A stretch of 49,230 nucleotides of DNA from contig VGZC01000045.1 in assembly GCA_016872725.1 (NCBI GenBank), positions 1-49,230 on the forward strand, in the 5' to 3' direction. The DNA comes from Planctomycetota bacterium. Lineage in GTDB: Bacteria; Planctomycetota; Planctomycetia; Pirellulales; Pirellulaceae. The notes under the pieces were generated by a model, which saw nothing but the letters and a program-made list of their open reading frames with translations, was not told where the DNA came from and did not search any database. A program made the translations under genes and the position numbers. Below are positions 1 through 10,000 of this stretch, piece by piece (within the stretch, counting starts at the first letter, position 1; each line of letters starts with the position of its first letter).

Positions 1-169
1 CCATGCGGCGCAGTCGAGGCGAGCGAGGGCCGAATCCCGTCACAAAGATGCCTCGGCGATTGATCTCGTACGCGAATTGCCGACCGTCAAGCCATGCGGC
101 CTGCAACCGCAGGGCGCCGCCCATGGGCGGCTCGCGCCGTTCGATCGTCGCCTGCGTGATGATGATCAT
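1..169 (-). CDS. Partial small protein of unknown function, cut by the window edge
   Basis: Only the first 56 codons are inside the window; the frame is open to the left edge. The start is ATG at 169, with a purine-rich AAGAGGAA about 11 nt upstream. The protein begins MIIITQATIERREPPMGG and continues with LRLQAAWLDGRQFAYEI, which reads as beta-strand-rich, soluble sequence without a signal peptide or membrane segment. Amino-acid usage is balanced and unlike the Arg-rich shadow frames around it, which is why I call it real. It lies 100 nt after the 204-aa unknown on the same strand and may be cotranscribed with it. I do not recognise the family. Confidence 0.5.
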   Translation of the reverse strand, partial: MIIITQATIERREPPMGGALRLQAAWLDGRQFAYEINRRGIFVTGFGPRSPRLRRM

Positions 170-269
170 GGCCTCGCCCGTTCCTCTTCTTGCGGCGCGC
201 CCCGTTGCCGCCGCGGGACCCGCCCGATTCCCGATCGCGCGTCGGCGAGTCCTCCTCGCCGATGAAGAA

Positions 270-884
270 CTACGCGGAGCGCGCCGTGGACGCGGTTGAT
301 TTCCATGGAAACGACGCCTGGGAATACTCGTTCCACGTCATGACATCGACTCGGTATTTCAATTCGCGAAGCGTCTCCACGATGACCCGCGCCGCGTCCG
401 GATGGAATGCCGTGCCGAGTTCCCAGACGAGCAAAGGTCGATGGCCTCCCGAAACCCCACATCCGTTGCGTTCTTCGGCTCGCATCGGCGCCTCCGGCCG
501 TTCCATCGTCCCGGTTCGCCGTAGGGGCTCGTCGCGTCCCACCGCCCCATCGAGCGGCGCGTCCCACCATTCCTCGTAGCACCACATCCGCACGGGCTTC
601 TCCTCGATGTCCTGGTAAATCAGGAACACCGAACACGCCGAGCCGTGCGTGATGACGACGAACGAGTGGATTTCGCGGCGGCGGATGATCCCCTTGTGTG
701 CCCCGCTGGAAAGCCGAACGTGTCGGTGAAGGATCGTGAATTCCTGCGGCTGCGTCTTCCTCCCGCGCCGACGCGATTGGATCGTCAGGAAGGGTGGTGA
801 ACGCGGGTTCTCGGTATCATGGCTCCGGACGACCTCGTGAATCACGGTCGTGCGCCCGCGCGGATTTCCCAGACTGAGAATCAT
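270..884 (-). CDS. Hypothetical protein, 204 aa, directly downstream of the giant surface protein
   Basis: I chose the ATG at 884 because AGGAG sits about 8 nt upstream of it; an in-frame GTG at 971 has no such site. The stop is TAG. The protein starts MILSLGNPRGRTTVIHEVV and has alternating hydrophobic stretches (FTILHRHVRL, HSFVVITHG, SVFLIYQDIE) that suggest a small beta-sheet fold, then a polar middle and a helical C-terminus. There is no signal peptide, membrane helix or known motif. It is the next gene after the 3,435-aa protein on the same strand, 164 nt away. That is where an immunity protein would sit if the giant's C-terminal domain is a toxin, but this is inference from position only. 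The family is not recognised. Confidence 0.55.
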   Translation of the reverse strand: MILSLGNPRGRTTVIHEVVRSHDTENPRSPPFLTIQSRRRGRKTQPQEFTILHRHVRLSSGAHKGIIRRREIHSFVVITHGSACSVFLIYQDIEEKPVRMWCYEEWWDAPLDGAVGRDEPLRRTGTMERPEAPMRAEERNGCGVSGGHRPLLVWELGTAFHPDAARVIVETLRELKYRVDVMTWNEYSQASFPWKSTASTARSA

Positions 885-1048
885 CGGCGATCTCCTGGAT
901 CGACGCTTGCCGAACGGCTGGCGCATTGTAACGCAATCGCGATGGCCTTTTCCAGGTCTATTGCCCGCCACGCTCCCGCCTCGGCCCGCGGGTCGTCACG
1001 GCCCCAGCCTCCACGCGACCGTATGCCAGGCCGGACGGTTCATCCCGC

Positions 1049-4000
1049 CTAGCCGCGAAGCCACATTCGAAAATACATGTACGGCGGATAGGCCCATCGC
1101 ACGAACGGCCGGACGCCGATCGCCCGCAGGGTTTCGCGACTGAATACGGCGCATTGGCTGAACATGTGGTATCGCTGCGTTCCCTCACGGGTCGCCTTGA
1201 CCGTCGCCCGTACGCTCTGCAAGGCCTTCTGGAAACCCGATTCCGTCACGTCGTACATGACCATCCGCGTCCACCCTCGACGGAGCGCCATCCGGCATAA
1301 CCGGTCCGTATCCGAGGCGATCTCGGCCGGAATCCCGAACCGGTTGCCCCCGAATACGAACTTGGCCAGATCCCGGGGCACGCCCGGTCGAAAATCGGTC
1401 GCGGGATAGAACCCCACGGCGAACCGGTTGCCACGCGGCCGCTGGAACACGACAAACGCGTGGCCGATCTTGTCATCATAGCCGTGCAGGGAAACGCCGA
1501 TCCCGATCTTGTGGTTGAGGATACCGTCGTCGATCGCCGGCACAATCGCGTCGGCGTGCCGGAAACTCCCCAGCACGTTGCCGCTCAAGCCGGCCATACC
1601 GCCGAGCAATTCGATCGAGTTGTCCAAGGTGAGGCCATCGCCGTACCATGCGCCATAACCGCCCCGCACGATTCCGGCGCCGTTTTGCGCCATGTCGTAG
1701 TAGAAGGCGCCCTTGGCCAACGTCTGGAGCCAGGGGCCTTTACCCGGTTTGGCCATGCGTCCCGTCGCCGCTCCGATCAGGAGTTCCTCGCTGATGCGCA
1801 GGATTCCAAACGCCGCGTCGTACCCGACCATCCGGTCCGCCTCGGTGACTTCCAGGAGTTCCCACGGAGAATCCTGGAATCCGAGCGTCACGGCCGATTT
1901 CAACGTGGTCGCCGTTCCGTTGACGAAGACCTTGCCCGACGTGACCAGCCCTTCCCCCGCGCCTTGCAACGACGCGGTGGGATACCGGGCCATGAGTCCC
2001 AAGTCGTCGAGGAACCACTGGAGTCCCGACTTGGTTTGGATCTTCCCGGCGGGAGGCGGCGTTGTTTGGAGACCGAGCCGCATCATGGCCGCCGCGTCCA
2101 TGGACTCGGGTCGAAACGCCCGATTGGGCGCGACGAACACGGGACGTTGTGCGGGCGTCCACACGGATGGGCCCGCCGACGGCGAGGGTCCGATCGGCGC
2201 AGGGCCCAAGTCGATTCGGCCGCCCTCGTCCGGACCGCTCGGATGCGGGAAGTACGCCGCGATCGATTGGAGCGTCTCGATCCGATCCATGAGCGCGCCG
2301 CCGAGCAGAGGCATCGAACCAAACAGGAACGAACCTCCCGGCAGAATCCAGCCGATGTTCCCGGCGTTTTCTGTCCACACGCTGCCGCCGGACAACGCCG
2401 CATGACCGGTCGAGACCAATTGGCGGTCGGCGTCCGCCTGGGACGTGAGGAGACCGACACGCGCGGCGCCGCTGCGGCCGGCGAATGTCGCGTTCGCCGA
2501 AGACTGCGCGGTGAGGAACGCCGCGGAGGCCCGTTGTTCGGAATCCGCCCATCGGTCGTCCACACGCGTCCGAGCCGACCACCGCGACGTCTGGGCGGCG
2601 CCGATCGACGCGGTGAGCGGGACGGAGGCGGACGCGAGGTCCGCGTCACGGATCGCCCAAGGCGAACCGTCCTGTGCGGACCATGCGGAGAACGCGGATT
2701 CCCGCGCCGCGGCGCGGGCCTGTTGGTAGTCGGCGTCGAGCATCGCGATGGCGGATGATCGTGCCGCCGCGGCGAGCGCGACGGCGGCGTCGAACCGGCC
2801 GAGCGAGTCGGAAACCGAACCGCCCCACGACGCGTCGGCCGACTGACGATCCAAACGCCACTGGGATTGCGCGTTCGACATGGCCGTCCGCAGTGCGGAA
2901 CCGGCCGTCGACTCCGCCGCATCGTAGACCCGACGGGCCGCGTTGACGGCGGCCGACCGGCGCGCGGCGGCATCGGCGAGCGCTCGGTCGTACGCTTCAC
3001 GCGAGCCGCTCACCGCCAAATCGCGTTCGGCGTTCGCCACGGCCACGCGGTAATCGTGCTCCGCCTCGGCGATCGCCTGGTCCAAGAACCCGGCCGGATT
3101 GCCGAGGTATTGCGCATAGCCGACGCGCGCAGACGTCTCGGACGCCGATCGCGCGTGTTCGGCGGCGGATGACGCGATCGCGCGCGACGTGTCCGCGTCC
3201 GCGACTCCTTCGATCATCCGCTCAAATGCGCCGCTCGCGTCCAACGTGTACTTGGATTCAATGCGATTCACGCCGTCAATCCAAGCCAAATAGGCCGGTT
3301 GATCGGCGATCTCGATCCGTTCCTCGACGACCGCGAGGCCCGCGTGGTACCGCGTCCAGGTGGACGGGTGATCGGCGGCGAAATCGGTGAGCGTTACGAC
3401 GTTTGCGCGACGAAGGTCGGCCATCCATCGGACATGGGCGGCGGCGGTGAGCCGCCGATAATCGTTGTTCGCCGCCGTTTCGTCTTTGGCGAACGAGGCC
3501 CGCGCATGCGCCTCGTCGTTCACTCGGCTTTCATCCGAGACGGCGAGGATCGAACGATACGCGTGCTCGGCGTCCTCGATTCCCCGGCGCAGATCGGCCG
3601 CGGCGGCAACGGACGTCCACGTGTGGAACGACTCGCCACCGATCAGGATCGTCTGGTGCTGGAGGTCGGCGTCGGCTTTCGCGACTTCGAGACGCCGAAC
3701 CGCGTCCGCGACGGCCGTGCGGTAGGCCCGTTCGTCGTCGGGCGACGCGGGCGCCGGATACGCCATGGCGTCGGCGACCAGCAGTGCCTTGCCCGCCGTT
3801 GCGACCTCCATATCGTGCGAGGCCACCGCGTCGGCGTAGGCGTCCTTCAGCGGACCGTCCGCGCGAACGGCCAAGCCCATCAACCGCCCGTCCTCGGTCG
3901 CGGTCGCGACCTGATGCGTGATGTACGCTCCGACGACGGCATGGGTGAAGTCGGATTTTGCTTGACCGGCCCGTTCGACACGCGACGCTTCGGCGACCGC

Positions 4001-7000
4001 GATCGTGATATCGCGGTTTCCCGCCGCGCTCGCGATCTGATCGTCGGCGTACGCCTTGGCGTTCGCGGTTTGCTCCCGCAAGCGGACATAGGAGGGTCCG
4101 ACGGACATCAGCCACGCGCGCCGGACCCGGTCCGATTCGGAAGCGGTCCCGGCCGTCGCGACATGGTAATCCACCTCTTCCCTCGCGGTTTCCCTCGCGT
4201 GGACAACGTCTGCCAGGCCGACGGCGTGCCGGTAATCCTCCCACGCGCCGGACGTCGCGTTGGTCCACGCGACCACTCCGCCCGCGTGCGCCGATTCCAA
4301 CGCCGCATCGGACGCGGCGATTTGGTCCGCATGATCGCGCGCCGCGCTGGTGGCGAGGATCGTGAACGCCGTCGCGGCGGCGTTCCATTGGAAGTCCAAT
4401 CGTTGATCGGCCCCGGCCATCCGCGCGGCATGGTGTTTGGTCGCGGCGCCGAGCGCGGTGTGCAGATCGATCCACGCGTCGCCGGTCGAGCCGGCCCGGA
4501 CGACGGCGGCGGCCTTGGCGGCCGCCGCGTAAGCTCTGTCGGCAGCGCGGATCGCCGCGAGATAAGCGCGCTGCGCGGTGGTGAGCGAGCCTTCATCGAG
4601 TCCGCCGGCGCCGTCCATCGTCTCGCCGGCCACGTGCAATGCGGCTCGCGCCTCGGCCGCGCGGATCGTCCAATCGCGGTTCGCCGCCGCGACCGCCGTT
4701 TCGAACGCGTGATCCGCCCGGATCACCGCGCGCTGACGGCCGGACTGCGCCGCCGCCGTCGATCGCTCCGCTCCGCCTTCGCTCACGATCCGGTCCTCGA
4801 CGTGCATCCCGAACGCCTGGCGCCGATCCCGCGCGTGGTGCGACTCCGCGGCGGCGACGCGCGTCGCGAGTTGCGTGTCGGCGTCCGCCCGTGCGACAAT
4901 CCACGCCTCGTCGGCTCGGTTCCGTTCGTCGTTCAACGCCCGTTCGGCGGCGAACCGCGCCGCGCTCATGCGATCGGCCGCGTCCCGCACATCTTCGGCG
5001 TGCTGCGCGTCAAGCCGCGCGACGGCGGCCTGGTAGTCGAGCAGGCCTTTTTCAAGATGCCGGTCGGATTGTGCGGCGAGCCGATCGGCGGCCGCCTCTT
5101 TCCGCTCGGCGAACGCATGGAATCGATCGACAAGCAAAGTACCCGACGCATGGCCTATGGCCAATTGCGATGTGAACTCGGTGTCAACGTCGGCTCGATG
5201 CCGCGCCGACGCGGCGTGCCCGACATCGATGTTCCAGTTCGCGTCGATCTCGGCGAGCCGCGTTCGGAACGCGGATTCGGCCCGGTCCGACTCGAAGTGC
5301 ATCTGATGCCAGGCCGCCAGTTGAGCCCGCGCATCGGCTTCATCGGCCTGCAGGTAGGCGCCGGTCAGACGCTCGGCCGCACCCGACCATCGATCGACAT
5401 GCAGGACGGCGGCGGCGCTGGTCGCCGCGTCGTGGGCTTCCTGAGCCGGAGCGATTGATTGCGCCAACGCGACGAACGCGTCCCCCTCCTTCACCCGTTG
5501 AGCGCGCATCGCCTCGCGGATCAGCGACCATTGCTCATCGTCGGTGATCGTATCGAGATTGCGGGCGAGGAAGATATGACTGGCTTCGCGACGCAATTGG
5601 AATTGGGCGTCGCGCACCGCCTCTTCATGAATGCCTTCGGCCGTCGATTCGATGTCGAGATATTGCCGATCGGCCTGAACGCCGGCGGTGTAGAACCCGA
5701 ACGTCGCGTCCGCCACGTCGTCGCCGCTCGCCACATAGGCCGATTCGTAGCCGCGAATGCGCTGCATGTGGAGCGACGCGACGTCGGAAACCAGCGTCGC
5801 GTACGCGGCGACGCCGTCGCTCGTGCGCGCGGAATCCGCCGCCCCTCGATCGGCGACACGCCGCTGATCGGCGGACGTCCAAGCCGCCACCCACGCGGTT
5901 TCGCTCGCGCCGTCCGCGATCGTTCGGGATTCCTCGGCTCGCGCCACGGCGTCGTGGTACCGTGCCCAGGCCGTGGGCACGAGCGCGTCCGACGCCCAAG
6001 CCGCGACCCATCGCACATGCTCCGCCGCCAGGCGGGCGCGATGCTCGGACACCAGTTCGGACTCGGCGAGCGCCAATTCGTCGTCGATCCGCGCCAAACC
6101 GTTATCGCGATCGGATTCAAGCCTCGAGAGGAACCGGATCCACTCGTTCTCCGCTTGGGACATGCCGACTCGCCGCGCGCCGTCGGCGTCGGACGCGGCG
6201 ACTTCGAACGCCGCCGTGGCCCGGCTCGTACCGCGCGCCGCGGCGCGGTCGGCATCGGCCGTCGCCAAGGCCCGCACCGCGTTCGCTCCGTGCGCCTTCA
6301 GTTCGTATTCGACCGTTTCCTCGACGTCACGGTCGGAGTAGGACTCTTCGACGCCGATTGCCGCCTGTTGGTAGACGTGGGTCGCGGTCGCGCAGCGGTA
6401 TCGATGCTGCCGAGCCAACTCGGCGAGCGGAACCTCGATGGGAGTCGCGTGGTATTGAAACATGTAGTCGAGCCGAACGTCCCGTTCGCCGACCGCCAGA
6501 TCGAAATCGATCTCGGCGCGGGACATGTCCCACTCGGATTGCCGATCCGCCCTAGCGATATCCCGGTCCAGGCGCGCGTCGATGACATCGCCGTACAGCG
6601 CGAACCGCGCGGCGAGTTCATCGCGGGCTTCGAGGGTCGCGGCGTCGAGTATCGCCCGCATCCGGTCCGCCTCACTCGCCGAATACCCGTGCTCACGGCG
6701 CATGGTCGCTCGGGCCGTCGTCGCGGCGAAGTCGAGTTCCGCGCGCCCTTCATCCGATCGCCGTATCCACTCGGCTTCCGCCGTTCGGCGTTCCAAGTCG
6801 GCCAGGAGCTCGGCGGTTTCCGTTTCGGCGGCGGTCCTCAGGTCGGCGAGTTGCCGGTCGAAATCGGCCGTGATCACTTCCGGCATCCGTTCACGGCGTT
6901 GGGAAAAGAGCGATCGCATCGCGTCGACAATCCGCTCGAAGTACGTTTGCCGGCCCTCGGCCGCCGAACCGGCCCGCGCGCGCCGCGCGTCGGACATCCG

Positions 7001-10000
7001 CGACTCGCGCGTGAACTCGGCCACCGCCTGCTGTTCGGCGTACTCGGCGTCGCTCGACGCGAGCGATCGGGTCAGCGCCTGCCAGGCATCGATCCGGCGA
7101 TGCTGGTCCCACGCCTCGAACTCGATGCGTTTCGCAAGGAAGAGCGACTCGGCGGCCCGCAGGCCGCGGTCGCGGCGCGCGAGGGCGAACGCGTTCCGGG
7201 TCGCGAGAAGCTCGTTCGCTTTCGCGATGCCTTCGCTGTAGTCCCGCTTGGCCTGCGCGATTTCCGTGAACCGGTCCCAGTGGATTTGGCGCCGCCATGC
7301 GAGATGCGTGCGATAGTAGTCGCCCGAGCCGCCGCCTGGCGTATTGTTGAGCCGGTCCATTTCGCGGTCGAACTTCAACTGGGCCGCGTCCAGATCACTT
7401 TGGCGTTTCACCGCCAGGCGGGTCACCTCGGTGAAGTGTTGTCCTTCGTGGAAGCGTTTGGCCGCGTCGTAGTTGTTCTGAATCCGCTGAACGGCCGCCT
7501 GGTAGTTCGTCATCTCGAGATCGATGTCGAGATCGGGATGGGGCGACTCGACCGAATCGGCGTAGGTCCGACCCGCTCGGCGTGTTTGCTCCTCCCAATG
7601 CCGCCGCGCCGTTTGCGAGCGTTCGAGGAATGCGGAATCCGCATCCGAGATCTTCGCGTCGAACCGTTTCGCCGCGAGTGTGTCGTTCGCGTTCCGTTCG
7701 TTGGAAGCGTCGGCCGCGGGGTCCTCGAACGCGTCCGCCGTCAAGACGGACCGCCATCGGCCCGCGTCCGCCTCGATCGCGGCACGGCCCGGAGCCGGTG
7801 GCGGGATCGGCGCGTCGGCGTCGGAGTCACGGCCGGCATCGGGCGATTCCGGCCATACGAGCAGCGGAACGGCGGGCGAGGCGCGATCGGCCAACCGTTC
7901 CATATTCGTCGCGAATCGGTCGGCGGCCGCGCGCTGGGCGTCCGCAAACGCGGTTTGCGCTTCAGCCATCGCGCGATGAAACGCCTCGTCCGCGTCGCGA
8001 AGGCCGTCCGATCGAGCCGTCCCGTCGGCGACCCGCGCCGCGTTGCGGTCCCGAGCCGCCGCCGTGACCGCGTCGTGCCGCTCCCGACCCGCATCATCGA
8101 CCGCCGACCAATACGCGGCGACCGCCGATTCGCGCGTGAGCTCATAGTCGCGAATCGACGCCGCGAGCTCCTGGATATCCGGCCGATCGGGATCGTCCGA
8201 AACGACAAATCGCGTCCGCAACCACGGACTCGGCTCGATGCCCTCCGCGCGCGCAAGCCGGGCGGCGATCGACACAACACCCTCGGGCATCGGGCCCGGA
8301 TCGAAACGGAACGTACCATCGGATCCCGTTGCGACGGTCGTGTCCGCCCCATCGTCGCCGTCCCGGTCGATCTCGACGATGCGTCCACCGAGAACGGCGC
8401 CGTCGATCGCGCCCGCGATGGACGCGTCCGATGTGGCGCGATCCGTTGATGACGCGCCCGTATCGCGGGACAATGCCAGGGACAGAACCCGATCCGATGC
8501 GGCCGCCGAAGGAAGCACCACGGGAACCTCCAGCTCGAAAAGAGGCACGTTGAGCGTGGTCCATCCGCCGCGCAACGTTTCTCCCGTGAGCTTCACCTCG
8601 GTCGTCCGCATCCGCACCACCGAGTCGCCAGTCAGCGGTGCGGGGAGCGTGATCTCGAATTGTCCGTCCTCACGCGTGATTCCGGTCGCGTCGATCGCCG
8701 CGTCGCCGTCGGCGTCGATCTCGATCCGTACATTCGCAAGCGTACCCTCATTGACGATCCGGCCGGACACGATCCGCGCGCCGGCCGCCGACACGATCGC
8801 GGTCGGATCGACGATTCGGGCCGGCTCGTCCGCGTGTGCCTCATAGACGAAGTCCAGCGCCGTCCAATCTCCAAGAACGTAGCGTTCGCCCGCCGCGTCG
8901 AATCGGGCGGCCCGCGCGCGCACGGAGACCGGACCCCGCGTTTCGGTCGCCGCGTGGTAGGTAAAGCGGCCGGTCGCATCGGGAACAACGAATCCGTCCG
9001 GCTCGTCGTCCGCATTCAGGTCCCATTCGACGAACGTATCGTCATAGGAACCGACGAGCGGGCCATGACCGTCGAGTTGGCCGGTTATCCACGTCGTGGC
9101 GGTCCGCCGGTCGTTCGCGTCCGTTCCCGTATCGGCAAGCAGTCGCATCATGGCGACGGCGGGAGCCGCGACACGGTCCGCCTCGAAGGTGAATGCGAAT
9201 TCGGTCCACGCGCCGACGACGGCGCTTTGGGACCGCTCATCCCACGCGGCCGCGCGGACCCGAACGGATTGCTGGCCGAGGTCGGCGTCTCGCATCGGAA
9301 TGGCGAAGCCGCCGTCACCGTCGGCCGCGTACCGGTCGTCGGCGGCGCCGTCCGCATCGCGGTCGACGTCAACCCACGCGACCGCATCCTCGACGACCGC
9401 TCCGACTTCGTTCGCGTCCGAAAGGGCTCGCGCTTCCACCCTACCCATCAATGTCGGATCGGACGTCACCCGGTCGTCCGGGCGATCACCCGTATCGCGC
9501 GCGAGACCGAGCGAAGCGAGGTTCGCGCTCAGTCGATCCGCCGCCGTGATCGTGTAGGAAAACAAATTCCAGTCGCTTGATCGAATGGTCCGATCCCATG
9601 CGCCCCACGCCGCGGCGCGTACGGCAACGGCGCGCGCGCCGGCATGCGCCGAACTCACCCCGCGCGTGAACCGTCCCGAGGCATCCGTGAGCGTATAGGC
9701 ATCGGGAACACCGTCGCCGTCATCGTCGAATTCGACCGCGATTCCTTCCAGCGGTTGCTCGATCCGCCCCGCGAGCGACACACGGGTTTGCGACGGAGAT
9801 CCACCGTCGCGGCTCGACGCGTCCAGCGTGAGGTCCACGACATCGGGCGGTATTTCGGGCGCGTAGTTGAAGTCCAAGACCGCCCATTCGCCGAAAACGT
9901 CCGCCTGCGCTCGGTCGTCCCAACGGCTCGACCGCACATGGACGCTGTGGCCGCCCTCGGGAAGGCCCAGGGGCCGCTGGACGAAACGTCCGTCGCCGTC

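Noticed and set aside
1-169. Homology between the edge fragment and the 98-aa protein at 37305-37601
   Set aside because: Both have a small beta-rich core with an AxW-like strand, but the matches are too few and too scattered to claim a shared family.
3299-8449. Long plus-strand open frames of 719 and 996 codons opposite the giant protein
   Set aside because: They are Arg/Gly/Val-rich with no domain pattern and no ribosome site. They arise because the GC-rich minus-strand codons leave the opposite strand free of stops.
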